NCBI RefSeq assembly: GCF_029892515.1
Contig: NZ_JARXVF010000001.1
Span: forward strand, 1,488,001-1,552,000
Direction of reading: 5' to 3'
From: Pseudaminobacter soli (ex Li et al. 2025)
GTDB taxonomy: Bacteria; Pseudomonadota; Alphaproteobacteria; Rhizobiales; Rhizobiaceae
Length of the DNA: 64,000 nt
The notes under the pieces are model-generated. The model was not told where the DNA came from. It saw only the letters and a list, made by a program, of their open reading frames with translations, and searched no databases. The translations under genes and the position numbers were made by a program. Positions 1 through 9,041 of the stretch are shown in pieces. The first letter of the stretch is position 1, and every line of letters begins with the position of its first letter.

Positions 1-909
1 CAGAAGGCGGATCGCGAGGGCGGCCTCGACAAGGCGGACGTCGACCTGTTCGTCGTCGAAGTGCTGGAAACCTTCCGCTGGCACGACAAGGCCAATGTCA
101 GCCTCGAAATGTACCACCGTCTCCACGATGCCCATCGGCTGATCGCCGACGTCGTCTCCTTCAAGGGGCCGCACATCAACCACCTGACGCCCCGCACGCT
201 CGATATCGACGCCGTGCAGGCCCGCATGCCCGAGCATGGCATTGCGCCCAAGGCGGTCGTCGAAGGCCCGCCGAGCCGCAAGTGCCCGATCTTGCTGCGC
301 CAGACGTCGTTCAAGGCCCTGCAGGAAGCGGTGTCCTTCGCCGACGCGGACGGCAGCTGGAAGACCGGCTCGCACACCGCACGCTTCGGCGAGATCGAGC
401 AGCGCGGCATCGCCCTGACGCCGAAGGGCCGTGCCCTTTACGATGATCTGCTGAACCGCTCGCGTGCGGTCATCCGGCCTGCCGCCGACGGCTCCAATGC
501 CCGCGAATATGAAGCAGCACTCGCCGAAGTCTTCCAGGCGTTCCCCGATAATTGGGAGGACATTCGCGCCAATGGCCTGGGCTATTTCACCTATTCGCTG
601 ACCGAGAAGGGTCGCACCAGGCGACTGCCTGACGCGGCGGTTTCGCTCGAAGCCCTTATCGCCGAAGGTCTCATCCGCTTCGATCCGATCGTCTACGAGG
701 ACTTTTTGCCGGTCAGCGCCGCTGGTATCTTCCAGTCGAATCTCGGAGACGATGCGCAGCAGGAATTCAAGGCAAGCCCCAACCAGCTTCGCTTCGAAGC
801 GGATCTCGGCGCGGCAGTGCTCAACGAGTTCGATCACTACGCGGCAATCGAGCAGGGCTCGATCGAAGCCTGCCTGCGCGTGCTGACCGCCCAGGAAGCC
901 GCGGAATAG
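1..909 (+). CDS. hglS: 2-oxoadipate dioxygenase/decarboxylase (HglS/YdcJ, DUF1338), 5' truncated by window edge
   Basis: The frame is open from the first base, so the start lies outside the window; 302 residues of a family usually near 450 are present. HglS enzymes are Fe(II) enzymes that turn 2-oxoadipate into D-2-hydroxyglutarate in lysine breakdown. The visible part has the HINHLTPRTLDID stretch, which carries a metal-binding His in this family, and RFGEIEQRG, which likely carries the metal-binding Glu. The N-terminal metal His is off the window. The next gene starts 8 bases after the stop and encodes the enzyme that would use the product, followed by the two enzymes that would make the substrate. 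This context makes the HglS role more likely than a generic DUF1338 assignment. Confidence 0.9.
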   Translation, partial: QKADREGGLDKADVDLFVVEVLETFRWHDKANVSLEMYHRLHDAHRLIADVVSFKGPHINHLTPRTLDIDAVQARMPEHGIAPKAVVEGPPSRKCPILLRQTSFKALQEAVSFADADGSWKTGSHTARFGEIEQRGIALTPKGRALYDDLLNRSRAVIRPAADGSNAREYEAALAEVFQAFPDNWEDIRANGLGYFTYSLTEKGRTRRLPDAAVSLEALIAEGLIRFDPIVYEDFLPVSAAGIFQSNLGDDAQQEFKASPNQLRFEADLGAAVLNEFDHYAAIEQGSIEACLRVLTAQEAAE

Positions 910-916
910 GTTTTTG

Positions 917-2338
917 ATGATCGACCGGGCGCACAAGCAAGCGTTTCTGCAAATCCTCGGCGAAAAGGGCCTCGTCGAGGACGAGCACGACATTGCAACC
1001 TATGAGACCGGCGCGCGCTACGACCGTGGAAAGGCAGCATTGGTGCTGCGCCCGCGCACCACGCAGGAGGTCTCCGCGGTCGTTGCCTACTGCGTCAGGA
1101 ACGGCATCGCGCTCGTGCCGCAGTCCGGCAACACCGGGCTCGTTTCGGGCTCGACGCCGGATGCTTCCGGCAACGAGATCGTGCTCAGCCTCGATCGCGT
1201 GACGCAGACCTTCGAGCTCGACCTCGACAACCGCTCGCTGAAGGCCGGTGCCGGCCTCCGACTTTCGGAAGTCAACCGGCGGCTGGAGGAACATGGCTTG
1301 TTCTTCCCGATCGATCTCGGCGCCGACCCATGCCTGGGCGGCATGGTGGCCACCAACACCGGCGGCTCGCGCTTCCTCCGGTACGGCGACGTTCGCCGCA
1401 ACACGCTCGGCCTGACCGTCGTGCTCGGCGACGAAAACGGCACAGTGCTGGAACTGTCCTCAGATCTTCGCAAGAACAACACCGGCGTCGACTGGAAGCA
1501 GCTTTTCATCGGCACGTCGGGCGCTTTCGGCATCGTCACCGAATGCGTGCTCAATCTGGAAAAGACGCCCCGCCAGGCCGCGACCGCGCTTCTGGTGCCG
1601 CAGAGCGCAGCGCATGTCATGCCGCTCCTGCGCGCCATGGAAGATAAACTCGGCGTCTATCTCTCGGCCTTCGAGGGCATGTCCGGCAACGCCGTTGCCG
1701 CCGCGCTCGACCATGTGCCGTCGCTGAGGAATCCATTCCAGGGCGGCATCGTGCCGTCCTATGTGATCCTTGCCGAGATCAGCCGGACCTGGGCCCCGCG
1801 CGAGGGGGAACAGGGGCTCGATGCCGTGCTGGAAAACGTGCTCGCCGAGATATGGGAAAGCGAGGAGGCACCGCTTGCCGACGCCTTCGTCGGCCCGGCC
1901 CATGAGACCTGGGCGCTGCGCCACGCGCTGTCGGAAGGCGTCAAGCATTCCGGCAAGCTGATTGCCTTCGACCTCTCCTTCCGGCGCGGGCAGATCATGG
2001 CGTTCTGCGAGCGCATGAAGGCGGAAATGCCGAGCCACTTCCCGGAAGTGACCATCTGCGACTTCGGCCATATCGGCGATGGCGGCGTGCATCTCAATCT
2101 CGTCGTACCGAAGGACTGCGCGGCAGCCTCCGACGCAGACTACGAACGCCGCCTGCGCGACTGGGTATTCCGCATCACCGTCGAGGAATTCGGCGGCAGC
2201 TTCAGCGCCGAGCACGCCATCGGCCGCAAGAACCAGGCCTATTACGACCTCTACACCAACCCCGAAATCAAGCGCCTCGCTCAAGGCCTAAAGGCGATAA
2301 CCTCGCCCGGCCGCCTTGGCACCGTGCGCTTTGGATGA
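917..2338 (+). CDS. FAD-binding oxidase, probable D-2-hydroxyglutarate dehydrogenase
   Basis: A 473-residue flavoprotein of the FAD-linked oxidase family (N-terminal PCMH-type FAD domain, C-terminal substrate domain), which includes D-lactate and D-2-hydroxyglutarate dehydrogenases. The FAD-binding stretch PQSGNTGLVSGSTP lies near residue 72, GGMVATNTGGSR near residue 139, and the C-terminal metal/substrate motifs HIGDGGVHLNL and SAEHAIGRKN are intact. A TTG three bases upstream is also in frame, but the ATG at 917 is preferred. Position directly after hglS suggests it oxidises D-2-hydroxyglutarate to 2-oxoglutarate, passing electrons to a flavin-linked acceptor. A D-lactate dehydrogenase role cannot be excluded by sequence alone. 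Confidence 0.87.
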   Translation: MIDRAHKQAFLQILGEKGLVEDEHDIATYETGARYDRGKAALVLRPRTTQEVSAVVAYCVRNGIALVPQSGNTGLVSGSTPDASGNEIVLSLDRVTQTFELDLDNRSLKAGAGLRLSEVNRRLEEHGLFFPIDLGADPCLGGMVATNTGGSRFLRYGDVRRNTLGLTVVLGDENGTVLELSSDLRKNNTGVDWKQLFIGTSGAFGIVTECVLNLEKTPRQAATALLVPQSAAHVMPLLRAMEDKLGVYLSAFEGMSGNAVAAALDHVPSLRNPFQGGIVPSYVILAEISRTWAPREGEQGLDAVLENVLAEIWESEEAPLADAFVGPAHETWALRHALSEGVKHSGKLIAFDLSFRRGQIMAFCERMKAEMPSHFPEVTICDFGHIGDGGVHLNLVVPKDCAAASDADYERRLRDWVFRITVEEFGGSFSAEHAIGRKNQAYYDLYTNPEIKRLAQGLKAITSPGRLGTVRFG

Positions 2339-2351
2339 AAAAGGAGCCGTC

Positions 2352-3884
2352 ATGAACATTGCAGCGAAAGCGGTCAACGTCGTCGAGGAAGCCGCCGCGA
2401 TCCTCTCCAAGCTCGGCGTTGCCGAGCAACTCTACAAGGGCGGTGACATGCCCTCTTACTCGCCGGTCACCGGCGAGGAGATCGCAAGGCTGAAGACCGT
2501 TTCCGCCGCTGAAGCCGCAGCCAAGATCGAAGCCGCCGACAAGGCCTTCCGCGCCTGGCGCAACGTGCCCGCCCCCAAGCGCGGCGAACTGATCCGCCTG
2601 CTGGGCGAGGAACTGCGCACCGCCAAGGCCGATCTCGGCCGCCTGGTTTCGATCGAGGCCGGCAAAATCACCTCCGAGGGTCTCGGCGAGGTGCAGGAAA
2701 TGATCGACATCTGCGATTTCGCAGTCGGTCTTTCGCGCCAGCTCTACGGCCTGACCATCGCCACCGAACGTCCCGGCCACCGCATGATGGAAACCTGGCA
2801 CCCGCTGGGCGTCGTCGGCATCATCACCGCCTTCAACTTCCCGGTCGCCGTCTGGTCGTGGAATACGGCGCTGGCTCTGGTCGCCGGCAACGCCGTCGTC
2901 TGGAAGCCGTCTGAAAAGACTCCGCTCACCGCACTTGCCAGCCAGGCCATTCTCGAGCGCGCCATCGCCCGTTTCGGCGAGGTGCCGGAAGGTCTCAGCC
3001 AGGTCCTGATCGGCGACCGCGCCATCGGCGAGGTTCTGGTCGACAACCCGAAGGTGCCGCTCATTTCGGCCACCGGCTCGACCCGCATGGGCCGCGAAGT
3101 CGGCCCGCGCCTTGCCAAGCGCTTCGCCCGCTCGATCCTGGAGCTCGGCGGCAACAATGCCGGCATCGTCTGCCCGTCGGCCGATCTCGACATGGCGCTG
3201 CGCGCCGTGGCCTTCGGCGCCATGGGCACGGCCGGCCAGCGCTGCACCACGCTTCGCCGCCTGTTCGTTCATGAAAGCGTCTACGACACGCTCGTTCCGC
3301 GCCTGAAGAAGGCCTATGCCAGCGTCTCGGTCGGCAACCCGCTCGAGACCTCGGCGCTGGTCGGCCCGCTGATCGACAAGCTCGCCTTCGACAACATGCA
3401 GAAGGCGATTGCCGAGGCCAAGGCGCATGGCGGCACCGTCACCGGCGGCGACCGCGTGGAGGTTGGTCAGGCGACCGCCTACTACGTCAAGCCGGCGCTC
3501 GTCGAAATGCCGAAGCAGCAGGGCCCCGTGCTCGAAGAAACCTTCGCGCCGATCCTCTATGTGATGAAGTACACCGACTTCGACGCCGTGATTGCAGATC
3601 ACAATGCCGTCGGCGCGGGTCTCTCCTCTTCGATCTTCACGCTCGACATGCGCGAGGCCGAAACCTTCCTGTCCAGCGAAGGCTCGGACTGCGGCATTGC
3701 CAACGTCAATATCGGGACCTCGGGCGCCGAAATCGGCGGCGCGTTCGGCGGCGAGAAGGAGACCGGCGGCGGCCGTGAATCCGGCTCGGACGCGTGGAAG
3801 GCCTATATGCGCCGCGCAACCAACACGGTGAACTATTCGAAGGCCCTGCCGCTGGCACAGGGCGTTTCCTTCGACATCGAATAG
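2352..3884 (+). CDS. amaB: L-aminoadipate-semialdehyde dehydrogenase (antiquitin/AmaB-type ALDH)
   Basis: A 510-residue NAD(P)-dependent aldehyde dehydrogenase. The catalytic Cys sits in GQRCTTLRR (residue 298) and the general base Glu in LELGGNN (residue 264). The GGNNAGIV variant and the C-terminal GGAFGGEKETGGGRESGSDAW region resemble the ALDH7A1/AmaB group that oxidises aminoadipate semialdehyde (in equilibrium with piperideine-6-carboxylate) to 2-aminoadipate. The start at 2352 follows a strong AAGGAG at 2341-2346; a longer open frame upstream overlaps the previous gene and is not used. It is the third gene of a four-gene lysine-catabolism operon. Confidence 0.9.
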   Translation: MNIAAKAVNVVEEAAAILSKLGVAEQLYKGGDMPSYSPVTGEEIARLKTVSAAEAAAKIEAADKAFRAWRNVPAPKRGELIRLLGEELRTAKADLGRLVSIEAGKITSEGLGEVQEMIDICDFAVGLSRQLYGLTIATERPGHRMMETWHPLGVVGIITAFNFPVAVWSWNTALALVAGNAVVWKPSEKTPLTALASQAILERAIARFGEVPEGLSQVLIGDRAIGEVLVDNPKVPLISATGSTRMGREVGPRLAKRFARSILELGGNNAGIVCPSADLDMALRAVAFGAMGTAGQRCTTLRRLFVHESVYDTLVPRLKKAYASVSVGNPLETSALVGPLIDKLAFDNMQKAIAEAKAHGGTVTGGDRVEVGQATAYYVKPALVEMPKQQGPVLEETFAPILYVMKYTDFDAVIADHNAVGAGLSSSIFTLDMREAETFLSSEGSDCGIANVNIGTSGAEIGGAFGGEKETGGGRESGSDAWKAYMRRATNTVNYSKALPLAQGVSFDIE

Positions 3885-3892
3885 GCGCTGAT

Positions 3893-5128
3893 ATGACCGT
3901 GATGAACAAGATCGAAGGGGCCGGCTTTGCGCCGGCCTCGCGGATTTCCGCAATCGGCGTTTCCGAGATCCTGGCCATCGGCGCCAGGGCGCAGGCCATG
4001 AAGCGCGAGGGCAAGCCGGTCATCATTCTCGGCGCCGGCGAGCCGGATTTCGACACGCCCGACCATGTGAAGCAGACGGCCTTCGAGGCCATGCAGCGCG
4101 GCGAGACGAAATACACCGCGCTCGACGGCACGCCGGCGCTGAAGGCCGCGATCCGCGACAAGTTCCAGCGCGAGAACGGCCTTTCCTACGAGCTCGACGA
4201 GATCACCGTCGCGACCGGCGCCAAGCAGGTGCTCTTCAACGCGATGATGGCGACGCTCAATCCGGGCGACGAGGTCATCATTCCGACCCCTTACTGGACG
4301 TCCTATTCGGACATCGTCGAGATCGCCGAAGGCCGTCCCGTCCTGATCGCCTGCGACGCGGAGGCCGGCTTCCGCCTGACCGCCGAACAGCTCGAACAGG
4401 CAATCACGCCCAAGACCCGCTGGGTGATGCTGAACTCGCCGTCCAACCCCTCCGGCGCGGCCTATAGCGCCGAGCACTACCGGCCCTTGCTCGACGTGCT
4501 TCTCCGGCATCCGCATGTCTGGCTGCTGGTCGACGACATGTATGAGCACATCGTTTATGACGGCTTCGACTTCGTCACACCGGCAGCACTCGAACCGAGC
4601 CTCAAGGATCGCACGCTCACCGTCAACGGTGTCTCGAAGGCCTACGCCATGACCGGCTGGCGCATCGGCTATGCCGGCGGGCCGAAGGCACTGATCAAGG
4701 CCATGGCCGTGGTGCAGAGCCAGTCCACCTCGTGCCCGTCTTCCGTCAGCCAGGCGGCGGCGGTGGCTGCCCTGAGCGGCCCGCAGGGCTTCATCGCGGA
4801 GCGCCGCGACAGCTTCAAGGCGCGGCGCGATCTGGTGGTGGCGGCGCTTAACGAGATCGACGGCCTCGACTGCCGCATTCCGGAGGGCGCTTTCTACACC
4901 TTCGCGAGCTGCGCAGGCATGATCGGGCGGACCACGCCATCGGGCGAGCGGATCGCAAGCGATCGCGACTTCACCAACTATCTGCTCGACGAGGCGCTCG
5001 TCGCCGTCGTGCCGGGAAGCGCGTTTGGCCTCTCGCCTTACTTCCGCATTTCCTACGCGACATCCCAGGCCGAACTGCAGGAGGCGCTTGCGCGCATCGC
5101 TGCTGCCTGCGCCCGGCTCACCGCCTGA
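3893..5128 (+). CDS. PLP-dependent class I/II aminotransferase, probable 2-aminoadipate transaminase
   Basis: A 411-residue fold-type I aminotransferase of the aspartate aminotransferase superfamily. It has the PLP Lys in VNGVSKAYAMTGWRIGY (residue 249), the SPSNPSGA loop and a C-terminal FRISYA Arg that would bind the substrate carboxylate. The start at 3893 lies 8 bases after the dehydrogenase stop; an ATG at 3902 is an alternative. In this operon its likely job is 2-aminoadipate to 2-oxoadipate, between the AmaB-type dehydrogenase and HglS. The family alone would only be called aspartate/aromatic aminotransferase, so the substrate is an inference from neighbours. Confidence 0.85.
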   Translation: MTVMNKIEGAGFAPASRISAIGVSEILAIGARAQAMKREGKPVIILGAGEPDFDTPDHVKQTAFEAMQRGETKYTALDGTPALKAAIRDKFQRENGLSYELDEITVATGAKQVLFNAMMATLNPGDEVIIPTPYWTSYSDIVEIAEGRPVLIACDAEAGFRLTAEQLEQAITPKTRWVMLNSPSNPSGAAYSAEHYRPLLDVLLRHPHVWLLVDDMYEHIVYDGFDFVTPAALEPSLKDRTLTVNGVSKAYAMTGWRIGYAGGPKALIKAMAVVQSQSTSCPSSVSQAAAVAALSGPQGFIAERRDSFKARRDLVVAALNEIDGLDCRIPEGAFYTFASCAGMIGRTTPSGERIASDRDFTNYLLDEALVAVVPGSAFGLSPYFRISYATSQAELQEALARIAAACARLTA

Positions 5129-5133
5129 AATCT

Positions 5134-5167
5134 ACGGCGCCCGACATCAAGCGATGCCGGGCGCCGT
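5134..5167. terminator. Bidirectional Rho-independent terminator candidate
   Basis: A 15-position stem (one A.C mismatch) with an AAGC loop lies between the convergent aminotransferase and the vWA gene. Its right arm ends on the first base of the vWA stop codon. The plus strand continues TTATT, a short U-rich tail. It would separate the lysine operon from the minus-strand operon. Confidence 0.65.
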
Positions 5168-7119
5168 TATTCGAGCTTGAGGTCGAGGCTGCGTTCCTCG
5201 CCTATGCCGAGTTCGATATCGGCCTGCCCCGCGCGGCCATCGGAGTCGCTTGCGACCACCCGCCATTTCCCGGCCGACAAAATCGTCGACATGTCTTCGG
5301 ACGAACCCACTTCGTAGATCGCGTCGCCGGCGGCCGCACCGTCCGCATCGAGCGCAAAGACGGAATAGACGGTGTTAGCGGCCCGTTCGCCCGCAGAAGG
5401 CGCGGCGCTTGCCGTCAGCCGGGCGCCGCCCAGGTCAAAGTCGAGCGCCGACTTGCTGCCGGGCGCCACCATGACCTCCTTGGCCACCGTCACCGTGCCG
5501 CTCTTGAGGCCCACGCGCCAGCGTCCCGGCGGCAGGGGCACGCTGGGGGCCGCCTGCTGGATCTCGATCGACTTTGCCGGGGATAGGGCCTGGGCGGGCT
5601 CCAGCGTCCAGAACGCGTCGCGCCAGTCTTCGATCGGCGGCGCCTGGGGCCCGAGCCGCGCTGAAAGCGCCAGTTCGCCACCGCCCACGACAACACGCGC
5701 CACCCGCTCCTCGGCGGCGCTGACTTCGGCGATTGCCGGCACATCCGCTCCGGCGATCGACAGCGTCACCGGGTATCGGCCTTCGGGCAACACCAGCCGC
5801 GGGCGAGCTTGTCCCAAAATGGTCTGCGCCTTGTCGCCCTCGCCGATCCGCCAGGACAGCATGGCCGCGTCATCCAGCGTCTCGGCTTCACCGTCGAGAG
5901 CAGCTTCGAGCACCAGCGTGCCGAGCCTGAAATCGAGCGTCACTGCCGCCGGTGCGCCGGGTACGACCGTCGCGAGCGCGGTTGCCTCTAACCCCTTCAG
6001 CCTTGCGCCGATTTTATATCGCCCGGGTGCCAGAAGAAGCGAGGGACGGGCAAGGCTCGGAATCTCGACTTTGCCCTGTCCGTCATCCGGCTCCAGCGTC
6101 CATTGGACGCCCGTTGCCTCAAGATCGCCGAAGGGCGCAGCCGTCTTGTTCGCGGCAAGCGCAAGATCGAGGCGGCCTGCCGGCACCTCGACCTCATAGG
6201 TTTTGCCGTCCTCGCCGGTGACGACGATGCTCGCCTTGCCGTGCGCGTTGGCGGCGCTGGCGATCACCTCATAGGTTCCCGCCGCGAGATCCAGGGACAG
6301 GGCGCGGCTTTCGCCGGCATAGACGGTTTCGTGCTTGTCGTTGCTCACCTCCCACCGAACCGGCGCGTCCACGATCGGCCCCAGCCCGTGCACAACGGCA
6401 GTGAGCCCGACACGCACGATATGTGGCGGCTCGGGGACAGGCGCCGGTTCCGGAGCGGGCGCCGGCTGCGGCGCAGGTTCGGAGACGACAGGGGCGGCAG
6501 CGATCTCTTCCTTGATGGTGTTCAGCGATTGCGTCAGCTGCGGCGCACTGCCGACATCGAAGAACTTGCCGCCGCCATTTTCGGCGATGCAGGACAACTG
6601 CGTCGCTTCGCCCTTGGCGAGGCCGAAGCCCATGACATGGATGGTGAGCGACGCGTTGGCTTTCCTGAGCTCGCTGGCGACGGCGCAAGGGTCGGCATGG
6701 CATGTCTCGATGCCGTCGCTGACCAGGATGATGGAGCCGCCATTGGCGGGCAGCAGCTTTGCCGCCTGCATCAGCGATTGCGAGAGAGGCGTCTTGCCCC
6801 GTGCCTTGAGCGGCTTGAGCTTTTGCTGGACCTTTTCTGCCGAGACCGGCCCCATCTCGACGAGGGTTTCGATGTCGGAGCAATCCGACTTGCGCCGATG
6901 GCCATAGGCGATCAAGGCAAGCTGGCCTTCCGCCGGCCATTTGGCGAGCGTCTCGGTCACCACCCGTCTTGCCGCGTCGAGCTTGGTTTCCCCACCTGGC
7001 TCCCGCGCCGCCATGCTGCCGGAGGCGTCGAGGATGATCACCGAAGGGGCGGCTTGGTCGGCACGGGCGACGGCGCCCATGACAAGCACGATGACGAAGG
7101 CGAGAAAGCTGGATTTCAT
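5167..7119 (-). CDS. Secreted von Willebrand factor A domain protein with Ig-like repeats
   Basis: A 650-residue exported protein. Residues 1-20 are a Sec signal peptide. A vWA domain follows at about 25-220 with an intact MIDAS start DASGSM (residues 31-36) and a downstream VSDGIETC loop, so metal-dependent ligand binding is plausible. A Pro/Ala/Glu-rich linker (PAPEPAPVPEPP) leads into about 400 residues of repeated beta-sandwich-like segments with recurring L-x-L-A-P/PEGRYPV/PPGRWRV phrases. The start at 7119 is preferred over an ATG 9 bases earlier, which overlaps the upstream stop. It is the last gene of a three-gene operon of exported proteins. The exact function is unknown. Confidence 0.85.
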   Translation of the reverse strand: MKSSFLAFVIVLVMGAVARADQAAPSVIILDASGSMAAREPGGETKLDAARRVVTETLAKWPAEGQLALIAYGHRRKSDCSDIETLVEMGPVSAEKVQQKLKPLKARGKTPLSQSLMQAAKLLPANGGSIILVSDGIETCHADPCAVASELRKANASLTIHVMGFGLAKGEATQLSCIAENGGGKFFDVGSAPQLTQSLNTIKEEIAAAPVVSEPAPQPAPAPEPAPVPEPPHIVRVGLTAVVHGLGPIVDAPVRWEVSNDKHETVYAGESRALSLDLAAGTYEVIASAANAHGKASIVVTGEDGKTYEVEVPAGRLDLALAANKTAAPFGDLEATGVQWTLEPDDGQGKVEIPSLARPSLLLAPGRYKIGARLKGLEATALATVVPGAPAAVTLDFRLGTLVLEAALDGEAETLDDAAMLSWRIGEGDKAQTILGQARPRLVLPEGRYPVTLSIAGADVPAIAEVSAAEERVARVVVGGGELALSARLGPQAPPIEDWRDAFWTLEPAQALSPAKSIEIQQAAPSVPLPPGRWRVGLKSGTVTVAKEVMVAPGSKSALDFDLGGARLTASAAPSAGERAANTVYSVFALDADGAAAGDAIYEVGSSEDMSTILSAGKWRVVASDSDGRAGQADIELGIGEERSLDLKLE

Positions 7120-7121
7120 GC

Positions 7122-9041
7122 CTAGCATCCCGGATTGCAGGCATTGACCGTCAGCGTGTAGTTGCCGGTCGTCTCCTGCGTGTTCTTCTTGCGCGTGAAG
7201 GCCTTGGATATCTTCATGGTCTGTCCGGCCCGCTCCACGTCGAAGGTAACGGGGCCGTCGCTCATGGCGCGCGTCATAATGAAATGCGCCCCCTTGTAGG
7301 GCAGTGCATAGTCGATGACCTCCGGCCACAGGCTCAGCACCGGCAGCACGATATGGATGACCTTCACCCTCAGGTCGTCGAAATCGACCGCCGCAGGTTG
7401 AAGCTCCAGGCGCAACGTCTTTTCGCGCAGTTCGGCGCGCACCGGCACGCGGAAGAAGGCCGGCGTCATCACATATTGGGTCAGCAAGCCGCCCTGGTCG
7501 ATGATGGATTTGACCGGGTTGAAGTCGGGCGCGACCTGATTTTTGCTAACGCCGAGATTCTTTTCGTAGATGCCTGGGAAGTCGTCCATCACGAAGGGCT
7601 CGATGCGCAGGGTGCGAAAGACAGTTCCCTGGGCCAGCCCCGGAAACAGCACTGGCACGGCATTGTCCCAAGACTTTATACTCTGCGCATTGCCGACAAA
7701 TTCACCGGTGAGCGCGACCACATCGCCCTTCGCGTCTTTTGGATAGCGCAGGATGAGCTGCCCAGTGATGCCGATCGAATACTGCCACCAGATCCCGCTG
7801 GGGGCGCTGAATTCAGCCGTCATCGCGCCCTCGATCGGCCCCTGGAAGGTCTGGCAGAGCCCCTCGAAAAACCGGTTTGCGATGAAAGTGAGAGCTGCGG
7901 TCCCCATCTTCTGGTGGGCCAGCAAACGATCGAAGCCTTGGACGGAGATCTTTATCCTGCCCCCCTCCAGCTTGGGCTGGTAGCTGGTCACCCCTTTCCA
8001 GCCGAGCTCGATAGTTTCCTTGAGCACGGTGTTCTGCTTGACCGCCGGAACCATACCCACGAGCTTGGTCGGGATGTTTTCCTTTGCCCAGTCGCCGAGG
8101 AAATTTTCCGGTTCGACGATCAGGCCGAGATAGAAGTCGATGAATTTCAACCCGTTTATGATCACGTCGAGCTGGTCGCAGACGACGTTGCCGCGCGTGA
8201 TCTGAGCGATCGCGCGCCGCCCTTCGGCGCGAGCCTGCCTGGCACCGCGCAACCATTCCTTGATCTGGCGAGTTGCCGGGGCGATCGCCGGCCGGATCTC
8301 CGGCACCTCCTTGCGCAGCTTTTCCAGATGACGATAGCCGATCGCCCATTGGGGCGCTTCGCCACAAGGCACGGCCTCCTTGCCGTCGTCGGCGAGCTCC
8401 TTCAGCCGCTGCGCCAGCTCATCTTTTGCGGGCGATGGCGGCAGATCGCCGACGCGCTCCAGCAGCGCATCTGTCGCCTCGCAGATTACCTCGGTGAGCC
8501 CGGCCGCTTCCTCCTCGATCTCGTCCTGCGGTATGGCCTCGCACTGATCCTCGGCCTCCAGTTCGGTGACATCGAATTCGGCCGTCCCACTATAGGCATT
8601 GTCCGCGTCAGCCGCTTCGACCTGATGCGTACCCGTCACCTTCGGCGTGAACAGAATCTCGAATTTGCCGTCCTTGCCCACCTCGGCGTTGAGCACCGTC
8701 GGCTTCTCGGGCCGGAACATGGCGGTCACCTTTGCCGGGGCGTCATCGTCGGAACACTTGCTTTCAGGCTCCGGGCCGTCCGGCTCGAACTCCTGCGGCG
8801 GCGTGACGGTGACCAGAAGCAACTTGCCCGCGAGATCGCGCGAAGTGATGCCGCTGATTCTTACCGCCTCGCCGCGCACCGTGGCGATCTTCTCCCCGGG
8901 CACGGCCATGGCACCAGCCGGCTTGTCAGCAATCTCGACGGCGAGATAGATCTGGACCTGCCTGCTGCCGCCCGCGTCTTGGGCAAGCGCCTGGATCGCA
9001 CCGAGAGAAAGAAAGAGCATCAGCCACAGAAGCCGCCTCAT
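7122..9041 (-). CDS. Uncharacterised secreted protein, 639 aa
   Basis: I do not recognise the family. Residues 1-22 form a clear Sec signal peptide ending at AQA. The N-terminal third is a beta-rich, acidic region that mentions no known motif; residues about 150-270 are rich in Glu, Ala and Lys and probably helical, and contain several Cys (for example QCEAIP, VICEATD, VPCGEAP). The C-terminal part is again beta-rich and ends in NACNPGC. ATG overlaps the upstream DUF2092 stop by 4 bases (ATGA), so translation is coupled. The stop is followed within 2 bases by the start of the vWA gene, implying one complex or one pathway in the cell envelope. Confidence 0.85.
   Translation of the reverse strand: MRRLLWLMLFLSLGAIQALAQDAGGSRQVQIYLAVEIADKPAGAMAVPGEKIATVRGEAVRISGITSRDLAGKLLLVTVTPPQEFEPDGPEPESKCSDDDAPAKVTAMFRPEKPTVLNAEVGKDGKFEILFTPKVTGTHQVEAADADNAYSGTAEFDVTELEAEDQCEAIPQDEIEEEAAGLTEVICEATDALLERVGDLPPSPAKDELAQRLKELADDGKEAVPCGEAPQWAIGYRHLEKLRKEVPEIRPAIAPATRQIKEWLRGARQARAEGRRAIAQITRGNVVCDQLDVIINGLKFIDFYLGLIVEPENFLGDWAKENIPTKLVGMVPAVKQNTVLKETIELGWKGVTSYQPKLEGGRIKISVQGFDRLLAHQKMGTAALTFIANRFFEGLCQTFQGPIEGAMTAEFSAPSGIWWQYSIGITGQLILRYPKDAKGDVVALTGEFVGNAQSIKSWDNAVPVLFPGLAQGTVFRTLRIEPFVMDDFPGIYEKNLGVSKNQVAPDFNPVKSIIDQGGLLTQYVMTPAFFRVPVRAELREKTLRLELQPAAVDFDDLRVKVIHIVLPVLSLWPEVIDYALPYKGAHFIMTRAMSDGPVTFDVERAGQTMKISKAFTRKKNTQETTGNYTLTVNACNPGC

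Noticed and set aside
2268-3953. A long open frame on the minus strand opposite the ALDH gene
   Set aside because: Long antisense frames are expected in high-GC coding DNA. The plus strand encodes a clear ALDH with catalytic residues.
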